NCBI GenBank assembly: GCA_016125215.1 | Contig: WGMF01000005.1 | Location: 1 to 64,000, forward strand | DNA length: 64,000 nt | Reading direction: 5' to 3' | DNA from: Phycisphaera sp. | GTDB lineage: Bacteria > Planctomycetota > Phycisphaerae > Phycisphaerales > Phycisphaeraceae | Part shown: one piece after another, positions 1 through 8,184 of the stretch | How the letters are laid out: each line of letters opens with the position of its first letter | Position numbering within the stretch: position 1 is the stretch's first letter | The notes under the pieces: model-generated | What the model was told of the DNA's origin: nothing | The model's input: only the letters and a program-made list of their open reading frames with translations | Database searches by the model: none | Made by a program: the position numbers and the translations under genes

Positions 1-151
1 GCTGCGGTCGTTGGCCTGCCGCACCCGACAGGCCTTGTGGGAAGCAATGCAATCCGTGCTCGATCAAGTGACCTCCAACGACGCCGCACACTGCTACCGA
101 CACTGTGGGTACACGCTACAAACGGAATAGGTTTGCTCTATTGGCTCGCTA
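1..151 (+). mobile_element. Right end of an IS630-family insertion sequence (partial)
   Basis: The window opens inside the end of a transposase gene, followed by about 18 non-coding bases. The sequence CTAG at 149-152 is where unrelated coding sequence on the other strand begins. IS630-type elements characteristically insert at the TA of CTAG, so I place the element boundary there. The other end lies outside the window, so the terminal inverted repeat and TA duplication could not be confirmed. Confidence 0.6.
2..130 (+). CDS. IS630-family transposase, C-terminal end (5' truncated by window edge)
   Basis: Frame 2 reads 42 residues to a TAG stop. The tail contains TRQALWEAMQSVLDQVT followed by CYRHCGY. 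This resembles the C-terminus of IS630-family DDE transposases, where a short helical segment and an (R/F)H(A/C)GY motif close the protein. The catalytic DDE residues lie upstream of the window. The assignment rests on this short tail only. It is supported independently by the CTAG boundary just downstream and by the broken gene beyond it. Confidence 0.6.
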   Translation: MRSLACRTRQALWEAMQSVLDQVTSNDAAHCYRHCGYTLQTE

Positions 152-235
152 GCGAATGAACACGAGCACGTTCTTGGTGCTCCAGAACGTGTCGGGGAAG
201 AGCGGGTAGATCAGGAGCGCGTTTTTAGGATGCAT
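149..235 (-). pseudogene. N-terminal stub of a B12-binding radical SAM protein, cut by the insertion sequence
   Basis: The frame runs 28 residues from an ATG at 235 to TAG at 149-151. It contains ALLIYPLFPDTFWS, which matches the start of the B12-binding domain in radical SAM proteins of the DUF4070/hopanoid-methylase type. Such proteins run several hundred residues, so this is only the first strand and helix. The stop is formed by the CTAG at the insertion boundary. The ATG overlaps the last codons of the hydrolase gene by 11 bases, which implies the two were an operon before the insertion. Family assignment from 28 residues is tentative. Confidence 0.5.
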
Positions 236-1664
236 CAGTCCGATTATAGGCACCCCCCGTCGGTCGTGGGGAACCGGCCGGCCGACGCAGGCGTTTGCAC
301 GTCCACGCGATGATCCAAAGACCCAGGAAGACAGTGAGCAGGCCTCCCCATTCACCGGGCAAGCCCGCGAGGTTTTGGCCGTGGTAGACGGCGTAACGCG
401 TCACCGCGTTGACGAGGATGAAACCGCCCACCGATATGCCCAGCGTGGTCAGCCACGCCCAATGGGTCCACTTGCCCTTGCGCGCCCGCCGCAGCATCAG
501 CGCAAACCACAAGCCCAGGATGGCGACGAGGAAGTCGATCAGGTTGATCGGGGCCAGAAAACCCACCAGCGCCAGGGCCACCGGCGGGAAGATCATCGCC
601 ACCACGAACACGCCCGCCAAATCCGCCCACCAAGGGGAAGCTATCAAAGCGTCGGTGACGGTTCCGTCGTATGGACCAAAGAGCAGCGGCCGCGGGGCGG
701 CAAGGATCGTGGTCCGTCGTATGGCGGGGCTGTCGGGGTCGTCGTGGCGCGAAAAGAAATCCCCCATGATCGCCGCCGCTTCGTCGGCCTGCATGAACGG
801 GATGAAGTGGTTGGCGTCGATCATCACCAGCTCGCTGTCGTGGATCAGATCGTGGTGGCGCAGCGCAGCGGTGTAGCTCACGAGCACGTCGTCGCGGCCG
901 TGGAGGATGAGGGTGGGCCTATTCAAGTGTTGCATAATCCCCCGCAGCGGCCTCTGGTCGGTGTCGTAGAAACTTCGGATGGCCGAGACGCGGAAAGCAA
1001 GCGACGGGAAAAGCCCGAAGTGCGGCACAAGTTCCGGGCCGACCACGAGCAGGCCGAAGCCCAGGGCGTACTTGAAGTGTTCAAAATAAAAATCCCCGGA
1101 CCCCTCGCAGGCCTGGTCGCCCACCGCCGCAAGCATCGTGATGGACGCCAGCCTGTCGGGCGCGATATCAGCCATGTCCAGCACGACCGCCCCGCCGTTG
1201 GACCAGCCGACCACGTGGGCGTGGCCGATGTGGAGCTGATCCATCATGGCCAGCAGGGTGTAGGCGTGGGCGCGCATGGCGTAACTGTCGGGCCAGGTTT
1301 CGGATTGCCCGTTCCCCGGCAGGTCGGGGGCCAGGACGCGGTAGCCCAGTTGGTTGAGTCGCCCGGCGAGCCGCTTGAAATCTTCCCCGTTTCCGGGTGT
1401 GCCGTGCAGCAGGATGACGGGCTTGGACCCCGGCTTGGCGTGCGCGGGGACAAAATCCAGATACGAGACTTTGACGTTGCGACCGTTCAACTGGCCGTGC
1501 GTGGTCATGGCGGGGAGAGCGACCGTGTGCCTGTCGGGGTCGGTCGGGGGTGGGGGCTGCGTCTGCCAGCGTTGATAGACCTGCGACGCGAACAACAGGA
1601 CAAGGTAGGCCCCCAGCAGCCACCCACGCCACCGCCGACCTTGGAGGATCGACCACCCGCCCAT
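225..1664 (-). CDS. Alpha/beta hydrolase with N-terminal anchor and C-terminal membrane domain
   Basis: The protein has 479 residues. One hydrophobic segment lies near residues 13-30. An alpha/beta hydrolase core covers about 80-310, with the oxyanion loop HGTPGNG (87-93), nucleophile elbow GWSNGG (Ser155), acidic residue in LHGRDD (258/259) and His286 in NHFIPF, so the triad is complete. The last 140 residues hold about four hydrophobic segments, an uncommon extension. The substrate is unknown. The start was chosen at ATG 1664, which has a TACAAT box six bases upstream. Longer readings run antisense to the neighbouring gene and contain no hydrolase sequence. It overlaps the truncated radical SAM stub at its 3' end. 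Confidence 0.75.
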   Translation of the reverse strand: MGGWSILQGRRWRGWLLGAYLVLLFASQVYQRWQTQPPPPTDPDRHTVALPAMTTHGQLNGRNVKVSYLDFVPAHAKPGSKPVILLHGTPGNGEDFKRLAGRLNQLGYRVLAPDLPGNGQSETWPDSYAMRAHAYTLLAMMDQLHIGHAHVVGWSNGGAVVLDMADIAPDRLASITMLAAVGDQACEGSGDFYFEHFKYALGFGLLVVGPELVPHFGLFPSLAFRVSAIRSFYDTDQRPLRGIMQHLNRPTLILHGRDDVLVSYTAALRHHDLIHDSELVMIDANHFIPFMQADEAAAIMGDFFSRHDDPDSPAIRRTTILAAPRPLLFGPYDGTVTDALIASPWWADLAGVFVVAMIFPPVALALVGFLAPINLIDFLVAILGLWFALMLRRARKGKWTHWAWLTTLGISVGGFILVNAVTRYAVYHGQNLAGLPGEWGGLLTVFLGLWIIAWTCKRLRRPAGSPRPTGGAYNRTDAS

Positions 1665-1670
1665 GCGACG

Positions 1671-1691
1671 ATTGTAGGCTGCGTTTACAAT
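1671..1691. promoter_or_regulatory. Back-to-back -10 boxes between divergent genes
   Basis: On the minus strand TACAAT (1676-1671) lies six bases before the hydrolase ATG, a leaderless arrangement. On the plus strand TACAAT (1686-1691) lies 30 bases before the next ATG, which has a GGAG site. No convincing -35 was seen for either. Confidence 0.45.
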
Positions 1692-1721
1692 GCCCGCTCC
1701 GCATCCCTTTTGGAGCCTGTC

Positions 1722-2435
1722 ATGCAAAAGCATTTTTTGAAGTTCGTGTTCGTGCTGGCGATGGTGTTCACACTGACCCACACGACGCGTGCGGATGTTT
1801 CCGAGGTTGAAAGCCTGCGTGCGGAGAACGCGCAGCTCAAGGCCCGCGTCGCGGAACTGGAAAAAGAGCTTGCCCGTGCGCGTCAGACGAGCACCGAGCT
1901 GGCACAACTGGCCGGCGTCGAGACGCCCGACGAGAGCGAGCAGACACTCGAAGCCCGTGTGAAGGAAGTGGTCGATGAGAAGACCGGCCAGACCGTGATG
2001 CGCACGATCCTGAGCGAGTTCAAGACCGAAAACTCGCGCGGCAAGCACTTCCTGTCGCTCGAGTTCGTCAAGCCCGCCAGCGGTGATGGCAAGTCGGTCG
2101 ACGGGTCCATCGAAGCCCGCATCCTGACCGGCGCGACGGGTTCGCAATACATGCAGGCGGACCACATCACGATCACCGCCGACGGACAGGCCTACGATTT
2201 GCCCATCACCTCCTACGACCGGACGCTCCGACGGGCCGGCGACATGCGCAGACGCATCGACATCTCCGACGAAGAGTTGACCTTCACCCTCCCCGGCGAC
2301 GTGCTGGAGAAACTGGTCAAGTCCAGCACGCTCGAAGGGACGCTGGGCAATACGAAGCTCACTTTCACGCGAGACCAGATTCTTCTCATGCGGGCGATGC
2401 AGGTCCGCAAAGCCGATCTGGTTGCGCAGCCGTGA
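1722..2435 (+). CDS. Secreted coiled-coil protein of unknown function
   Basis: The protein has 237 residues. A signal peptide covers about 1-23, with a hydrophobic core and cleavage plausible after TTRA. A heptad-rich helix follows (VESLRAENAQLKARVAELEK) at about 28-60. The remaining 170 residues look like a mixed globular domain with no motif I recognise. The start is ATG 1722, which has GGAG about eight bases upstream. The much longer open frame upstream lies antisense to the hydrolase and is rejected. It is transcribed divergently from the hydrolase and converges on the next gene. A periplasmic or envelope structural role is possible but unsupported. Confidence 0.65.
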   Translation: MQKHFLKFVFVLAMVFTLTHTTRADVSEVESLRAENAQLKARVAELEKELARARQTSTELAQLAGVETPDESEQTLEARVKEVVDEKTGQTVMRTILSEFKTENSRGKHFLSLEFVKPASGDGKSVDGSIEARILTGATGSQYMQADHITITADGQAYDLPITSYDRTLRRAGDMRRRIDISDEELTFTLPGDVLEKLVKSSTLEGTLGNTKLTFTRDQILLMRAMQVRKADLVAQP

Positions 2436-2525
2436 TATCCATTCACATCAACAGCCCAGCCCGAACCTCGCGGAGGGTTTAGCGTGATCGACCGTGACAT
2501 GCCACGGTGTGTCCGGGGGCCGGGG

Positions 2526-3932
2526 TCAGGTGTAGTGCAATTGCGCCGTGGCGGTGGCGTCGTGGTCGCAGACAAGTCTGAGCCAGTGGGCGCTTAAGCC
2601 CGTGGGGAAGACGTGGGTGTGATACGCGCCGGGGGCGAGTGTGACGGTGTGGTATGGGTGGAACTCACCGCAGCCCTTGAAGTCGAGTTCGAGGGTGTAT
2701 GTCGCGGCGGCGTCGCCGTTGTGCGTGAGGTGGAGGCCCTTGTGCTCGAAGCCGGTCATGAGGTAGGGGTCTGAAGGTTCGCCGGCTTTGATCGGTGAAT
2801 CCCACCACGGCCCGCCCCAGCCGGCGGGCTTGCCGCGCTGCCAGAGGTCTTCTGTGCAGCCGAACCATAAACCCGATTGCGGTTCGGCGGTGAGGACGTT
2901 GTGCGCATGGGACGAGGGCGACGCGTTGTCCGCGCCGACGACGAGCATCCCCCGCCACGAGCAGAAGTCGCCGTGGACCCACAGGTGTGTGCCGATCGGC
3001 TTGATCCCCCAGATGCGGTTGCCGTATGCCCACGGGCTGAGTTCGTACCACATGCCGTGGTGGTCCATGAGGAAGCGCTCGTGCTCGACCTCGCGGATGC
3101 GTGGCCACTCGGTCTGCCACTTGTGGTCGAACGTGTGCGAGGCCTTGGGTAAACGGTACGTCCGCCAGGTACCGTCCGCCTTCGTAAAGACCTTGAGGAT
3201 CGCTGAAGCGCGGTCCCAGCCGCTGGCGAACATTGTGTCAGAGAAAGACCCCCGGCTGTTGATGCACACAAAGGGCTTGCGTTCGAGAATCTCCCATTCG
3301 CTTGCCACATCCCCGTCCCACTGCCCGAGCCTGCCCGCGGCTCGCTCGCCCTTCCAATCTCCCTCCGCGTAATCGTTCGAGCAGACCACCAGCCGACCAA
3401 ACGCGCTGTGGCAATCCTTGAAATGCACACGCCCCTCGCCCTCGGTGTCGAGCTTCTTCTGGAGGTCGGCGATCTGTTCGCACTTGAGCGTATGCACGTC
3501 CAGCTCGAACAATTCACCCTCCATGCCCAGGACGTAAACCAGCCGGGCCGGCTCGTGCAGGTGCCTGGCTGTCCCGCAGCAGCGCACGTCGATGAGCTGC
3601 TTGACCGTACGCACATTGTGCTCGCTGTCGATCACGTGCGGGCCGATGACGATCTGGTTGCTTTCGCCGTGGACCATGCGGTTGGCGTACGTGCCGTCCA
3701 CCCCGGCTTCGTGCTTATGCATAGTCAAATCAGGCTCGATCACGCGCAGCCCCACGCCGGTGCCGGTCTTGGCACGGTGTGAAGCATAATTCAGCACGTA
3801 GAGTTTCCCGGCCCACGGCATGAGACAGCCCACCCCGATCTCCGACCGCGGCGGGCCAAGGTCAGCCACCTGCGCCAGGTGCGGGACGACGCCGGAGAAA
3901 GTCGGGAAGGTGTTTGTGTTGTCGCGAGTCAT
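2526..3932 (-). CDS. Conserved hypothetical protein, possibly beta-propeller-like
   Basis: The protein has 468 residues and no obvious signal peptide. It is rich in Trp, Gly, His and Asp, with repeating strand-turn patterns such as FVCINSRGSFSDTMFASGWD and phrases like HLWVHGDFCSWRGMLVVGAD. This is suggestive of a propeller or other all-beta fold, with a beta-sandwich-like C-terminus. I do not recognise the family. The start is ATG 3932, with GAGGA about 12 bases upstream. An in-frame TTG at 3959 would add nine residues. The gene follows the DUF6288 protein by 39 bases on the same strand, so the two are probably cotranscribed and may share a carbohydrate-related role. That role is an inference from context only. 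Confidence 0.6.
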   Translation of the reverse strand: MTRDNTNTFPTFSGVVPHLAQVADLGPPRSEIGVGCLMPWAGKLYVLNYASHRAKTGTGVGLRVIEPDLTMHKHEAGVDGTYANRMVHGESNQIVIGPHVIDSEHNVRTVKQLIDVRCCGTARHLHEPARLVYVLGMEGELFELDVHTLKCEQIADLQKKLDTEGEGRVHFKDCHSAFGRLVVCSNDYAEGDWKGERAAGRLGQWDGDVASEWEILERKPFVCINSRGSFSDTMFASGWDRASAILKVFTKADGTWRTYRLPKASHTFDHKWQTEWPRIREVEHERFLMDHHGMWYELSPWAYGNRIWGIKPIGTHLWVHGDFCSWRGMLVVGADNASPSSHAHNVLTAEPQSGLWFGCTEDLWQRGKPAGWGGPWWDSPIKAGEPSDPYLMTGFEHKGLHLTHNGDAAATYTLELDFKGCGEFHPYHTVTLAPGAYHTHVFPTGLSAHWLRLVCDHDATATAQLHYT

Positions 3933-3971
3933 TGGGTCAAAAATCCTCAGACGGATCAAACAAGCGACCTA

Positions 3972-6900
3972 TCACCGGGCCTTTTTCCCCACATCCAGTC
4001 GGAAGCCGAAGCCGTCGTTGTAGACCTTCATGAACAACATGCCCCATCGCCAGTTCTGTTGCGTGGCGACGGCGAGGGTGTTTTGGCCTTTCTTGAGTTG
4101 GGTGGTGGCCCACTCGTTGAAGTCGGCGTCGACGTCGCCGGTCTTCTCCTCGAGGTTGTTGACCCGACCGATGAGCTTGCCGTTGAGATAGATGGCGATG
4201 TTCTGCTGTCGGAAGAGCCAGCCACGGAAGCGCAGGCCCTTGATGTCGGCGGGGTTTTCGATGTCGAAGGTCGTACGCAGCAGCGCGGTGTGGTTGAGCC
4301 GCCAGGAGATGGGCAGCGTGGTCTTGAGCCAGGACGCATCATCGAAGCCCGGCTCGGCCCAGCCCTCGGGGGCCTGGTCGCGGTCTTCCACGACCTTCAA
4401 TCGCCACGGGCTGGCCTGGTCGGCGGGCAGCTTGCCCATATCGTTCTGTTTGGCCTTCTCGTTGTTGGCGCGTTCGGTGACGACACAAGACCATTCGAGT
4501 TCACCTCCGTCGGCGGGCTTGACCGATTTACCCGTGATTTCCGCCAGTGCTGTTTGAGCCTGTTGATACAAGGCCGCGTCGTCCGCACGGGCCTTGCCCT
4601 TGAGGCCCTCTTTGATCGCGGCCAGTCTTGCGTCGCCCTCGGGCGTCACGGCTTCGAGTTGTTTCACGTCCAGGCCCGCTTCGTAGAGCCTGCCCTCCTT
4701 GATGAGCGCGTCCATGCGAGCGAGGTCGGCGTCGATGCTCTGTTGCATCCGCTGCGCCTCCTGGGCAAGTTTTTCGACCGTTGGCAGGTCGTCTTTGCCG
4801 ACGATCCCCATGTCTAACAATTTGTTAGCTAACTCCGCGCTCCCGGCGTAGTCGCGCCGCCGGTAGGCCTCGACCGCCGACTTGAGGAATTCGGGGGCGT
4901 TGACGCCGAAGGGCGAGACGGGCGCGCCGAGGATACGCAGGCGGTGGCGTGGGGCGACGAGCGCCAGACCGGTGCCGCCGCCGGGCGTGGTGCCGTTGGT
5001 CTGGATCAGGCAGCCGTCGAACCTGCGGTTGAGTTCGCGGTACCAGCGGTGGCCCTTCATGAAGTAGATAAAAGCCTCATCGCTCTGCACGTTGGCGGCC
5101 AGCGGGGTCCAGTAGTTGTTCCAGAAGTTCCCACCGTGTCCTCCGTAGGTCGTGTTATAGGCAAAGGAACACGTGAGCGAGAGGTTGTGCGCGGTAGGCC
5201 GGTCGCCGGCGAGGTTGAACAAGATCGCCCCGGCGGCGAGCTTGCCGTTGTCGGATTGCAGCTCGCCTTTGAGCATCTTGTTGGGGTCGATGGGGTTGGG
5301 CTTATCACGCCACGCATTGCCGTAGATGATCTGGCAGACGTTGGCGCCCTTGCGCAGGAAGTAGCGGATGCCGTTCTGGTAAGCCTCCTCGTCGACCTTG
5401 ACGCCGGCTTCTTTGGCCAGAGTCAGGCCGATCATGCACGCAAGGCCGGCGGGGGGCATGGCGGGATAATCACGGGCCTCATGCCTGTTGCCGTACCAGC
5501 CGCCAACCCGGTTGGGGTAGGGGCCGACGTCGTTGGGCCCGATCTGGTTTTCGATGATGGAGTCCACATGGTTCTGCAGCGCGGGCAGGACGTTTCTGTC
5601 GCCGGTCGAGAGGTAGTACTCGGCTAGGAGGGTGGCCCCGAAGCCGAGGAACCAGTTGTTGTCGCCTTTCTTGAAACCGATCATGTCTGCGTAAATGTTC
5701 CGGCGCACGAGGCCCTGGTATTCGGGCGAGCCGGCCCCGAGCATGAAGAGCAGGTCGGTATTGAGAAAGTCCTTATCCTTGCCGCCGCGGGCCGCGAGCC
5801 ACCGCTCGAGTTGCGTAACGATCTTGTCGCTCTTGGGGCAATCAAACGGCGCGGTGGGGCTGTAGGTGCCCATGACTTCGAGGGGGACGACCACGTCGAG
5901 GTTATCACTGTCGCGGTGGACGCCGAGCGTGAGTTTGCCGGCCATCTCCATTGTTTCGCTGTCGGTGATGGCCTGCGACATGACGCGTGGGGCATCGTCG
6001 CCGAGCATCTTGCCGTTGGCGCTGTAGATCACGTCGCCGACATGGAGAAGGCCCTCGGCCGGTGAACCCACGAGCACCTCGCGCACGCCCATGTTGGGCC
6101 CGAAAGGCCCGACCTTCACGCCGACCGGCCCGAGCCAGCCCGAGAAGTTGTCATAGCCGAACGTCTTGAGTTGGCCGTTGATGAGCGTGACGTTGCCCGC
6201 GGTCCATTCGTTGGCAGGCGTCGAGTATTCGATGGGCAGTTCGTCTTCGCTGTGCCTGAAGAACCACTGATACCCCGCGTCTTCCGATCTGAAGGGCACG
6301 GCGGGGAGGTTGGCGGAGTTGAAGAGATTCTCTTGTGGCTTGAGCGTCCAGTTGTAGCGCACGCGGGTGATGCGGTTGACGGTGTCGCTGGTGATGCGGA
6401 CCACTTCACCGTCGATGCGGGCGGATGCGGGGACATAATCGCCTTCGACGCCGGCGACCTCGAAGCCTTCGACGGCACCGTTGTCATTTGCGTGCAGGCC
6501 CGCGGCCGAGCCGGGCTTGAAGTAGACCGTCGCCGTGTTGTGGAGCGTGTCGATATGGTCGAAGGTCGGCCCGGTCGCGGGTTGATCGTCTTGCGGATAG
6601 AGCGAGCCGAGCGCCCACGCGAGGCAGCGCTGGGCGAGCAGTTTTTCATCACGGGGCTGGACACTGAAGGGGACCGCGTCCATGCCGGGGAGGATGACGC
6701 TGACGTGGGGGTTGTCACGTGCAATCCTGCGTTGGAGGTCGCGCATCTCCCGTGCGTGCATGGCCAGCGGGCCCAGTGCGGAGGAGGGTGCCATCACCCA
6801 GCCGATGGGCAGTTGCTCGTCGCCAAAGAGCGAGCGCCACTCGCGTGGGATGCGGGGCGTGGTGACCGGGTCCATGCGGAAGCCGGTCTTACGGATGTCG

Positions 6901-7871
6901 TAGGTTTCAACGTAAGCCTGGTTGAGCGCTTCGGGATCGGTGCTGGTGCCGTTGCGGTCGAGTTCGTCGTATTTGAAGTAGGGGTAGTTGCCGCCGAGCT
7001 GGAGGACGATGCCCTTGAGCGCCAGACCGTGCAGCGGCGCGAGCACCGCGTTGTATGAACCGGCGGGGTAGAGCGGATAGGTCAGCGCATCGGTGCGGAT
7101 CGCTTCTTTCTTGGGTTGCTCTCCTTTTTGCTGGGCGTCGTAGAGCCTTTCGAGACGATTGACCGCGCCCTCAACATCCGTCTTGCCGTAGAACTTTTCG
7201 GTCTGCATCAGCGCATCACGGCTGAGCCAACCGATGGGGAACGCGGCGCCCATGTTCAGGTCGATCACGCCCACGGGCACGTCCACCTTGGATGACAGGT
7301 CTTTGGCAAACAGGTAAGCCGCCGCTGACATGGCCGGGGCTGATTCGGGCGTGAGCGTGTGCCAACCGTTCGTGGCGCCCTCAGCCAGGTCGGGTTGAGG
7401 GTCGTGTGCGGGGATCGTGGTGATCGTGATGGCACGGAGGCTGGGCGTCTTGCCGTGTTGGGCTGCGATGGCGCGGCCGGCGTCGTCTTTGCCAAGCGAC
7501 ACGTCGATCGAAGCCTGGCAGGCAAAAAGGATCACGTCGCCGACCACCACGTTCTTGACCGCGACCGTGCTGCCGTCCTTGGAAGACGACACGCGCAGGT
7601 CTTGCCCCGAGGCGTTTGCGGGCATCGGGTCGAGCGTGACCGACCACGCCCCTTCGCTGTCCGTCGTGGCGGTTTTCTTCTGGTCGCCAAAGCTCACCGT
7701 GACCGTTGTGCCGGCGTCGTCAAAACCGCGGACGGCCACGGGCTTGTCTCGCTGGAGCACCATTTCATCGCTGTAATACCTCGCGAGCCTCAGCCCGCCG
7801 GCCCAGGATGTGGAAACGAAAACGAACAGCAATGCCAAAAGGCACAACGCGGTGTGCGGGGTTTTTTGCAT
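3972..7871 (-). CDS. Secreted sialate-O-acetylesterase-like / PDZ / DUF6288 multidomain protein
   Basis: The protein has 1299 residues. A signal peptide covers about 1-24. Residues ~25-560 resemble the sialate O-acetylesterase (SASA) fold, including VLQRDKPV near 38 and a C-terminal GFEVAG...VRYNW...NLFN region. A PDZ-like segment (GVREVLVGSPAEGLLHVGD) lies near 590-680. A DUF6288-type alpha/alpha region follows (PLEVMGTYSPTAPFDCPKS). The last ~150 residues form a galactose-binding-like sandwich. The catalytic GQSNM of SASA enzymes is FACQASID here (116-123), which puts Ala120 where the nucleophile should be, so the esterase module is probably inactive. ATG 7871 has CGGAG seven bases upstream; TTG 7877 is the alternative start. 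Two Leu codons TTG-TTA near 4815-4827 carry a copy of the recurrent 13-mer. Confidence 0.7.
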   Translation of the reverse strand: MQKTPHTALCLLALLFVFVSTSWAGGLRLARYYSDEMVLQRDKPVAVRGFDDAGTTVTVSFGDQKKTATTDSEGAWSVTLDPMPANASGQDLRVSSSKDGSTVAVKNVVVGDVILFACQASIDVSLGKDDAGRAIAAQHGKTPSLRAITITTIPAHDPQPDLAEGATNGWHTLTPESAPAMSAAAYLFAKDLSSKVDVPVGVIDLNMGAAFPIGWLSRDALMQTEKFYGKTDVEGAVNRLERLYDAQQKGEQPKKEAIRTDALTYPLYPAGSYNAVLAPLHGLALKGIVLQLGGNYPYFKYDELDRNGTSTDPEALNQAYVETYDIRKTGFRMDPVTTPRIPREWRSLFGDEQLPIGWVMAPSSALGPLAMHAREMRDLQRRIARDNPHVSVILPGMDAVPFSVQPRDEKLLAQRCLAWALGSLYPQDDQPATGPTFDHIDTLHNTATVYFKPGSAAGLHANDNGAVEGFEVAGVEGDYVPASARIDGEVVRITSDTVNRITRVRYNWTLKPQENLFNSANLPAVPFRSEDAGYQWFFRHSEDELPIEYSTPANEWTAGNVTLINGQLKTFGYDNFSGWLGPVGVKVGPFGPNMGVREVLVGSPAEGLLHVGDVIYSANGKMLGDDAPRVMSQAITDSETMEMAGKLTLGVHRDSDNLDVVVPLEVMGTYSPTAPFDCPKSDKIVTQLERWLAARGGKDKDFLNTDLLFMLGAGSPEYQGLVRRNIYADMIGFKKGDNNWFLGFGATLLAEYYLSTGDRNVLPALQNHVDSIIENQIGPNDVGPYPNRVGGWYGNRHEARDYPAMPPAGLACMIGLTLAKEAGVKVDEEAYQNGIRYFLRKGANVCQIIYGNAWRDKPNPIDPNKMLKGELQSDNGKLAAGAILFNLAGDRPTAHNLSLTCSFAYNTTYGGHGGNFWNNYWTPLAANVQSDEAFIYFMKGHRWYRELNRRFDGCLIQTNGTTPGGGTGLALVAPRHRLRILGAPVSPFGVNAPEFLKSAVEAYRRRDYAGSAELANKLLDMGIVGKDDLPTVEKLAQEAQRMQQSIDADLARMDALIKEGRLYEAGLDVKQLEAVTPEGDARLAAIKEGLKGKARADDAALYQQAQTALAEITGKSVKPADGGELEWSCVVTERANNEKAKQNDMGKLPADQASPWRLKVVEDRDQAPEGWAEPGFDDASWLKTTLPISWRLNHTALLRTTFDIENPADIKGLRFRGWLFRQQNIAIYLNGKLIGRVNNLEEKTGDVDADFNEWATTQLKKGQNTLAVATQQNWRWGMLFMKVYNDGFGFRLDVGKKAR
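4815..4827. repeat. 13-mer palindrome copy TAACA-ATT-TGTTA
   Basis: This is a perfect palindrome extending to CTAACAA/TTGTTAG, inside the DUF6288 gene. It is the best-formed copy of the recurrent motif described in the findings. Confidence 0.5.
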
Positions 7872-8184
7872 GACCAACTCCGGTAATCAATTTTGCGACG
7901 ATGGAGTGCAGTATAACCCCCAATCGTAAACCAGCTTGCGTGTCGTGATGCAGCCACAGGACGACTGGGCACTCGGCCACGCTACACCTTGTTATCGGTC
8001 CTGTTCGGATCGTGCGGTTTGTGCGTGAGGCGTTAAGTCGTCCGTGGGGGTTGTCGATGTGAAGTTAGACAAACTAGGGAGGCTGCGGGATTTGAGCGGT
8101 CTGGGGCCGATTGGATCGTCCGGAAGAGACCGATCACAATACTCAAGGCCCTCACGCCCAACGCAGGCGATACAGGGGAGTGCC
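7872..8184. other. Intergenic region between divergent genes (313 bases)
   Basis: No gene is visible. On the minus strand a TATACT box (7915-7910) lies 38 bases before the DUF6288 protein start and may be its -10. A copy of the 13-mer motif lies at 7982-7994. The plus-strand gene at 8185 has a strong AGGGGAG ribosome site (8174-8180), but I could not assign a promoter for it. Confidence 0.4.
7982..7994. repeat. 13-mer palindrome copy CTACA-CCT-TGTTA
   Basis: An intergenic copy with one mismatch in the left half, and the one full copy not in or touching a gene. Confidence 0.35.

Noticed and set aside
375-1721. The long plus-strand open frame that could extend the secreted coiled-coil protein to 686 residues
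   Set aside because: It lies antisense to the hydrolase gene with a complete catalytic triad. The signal peptide, ribosome site and -10 box all place the real start at 1722.
3879-4817. A 312-residue plus-strand frame
   Set aside because: It is an antisense shadow of the DUF6288 gene and its neighbour, with no ribosome site or domain.
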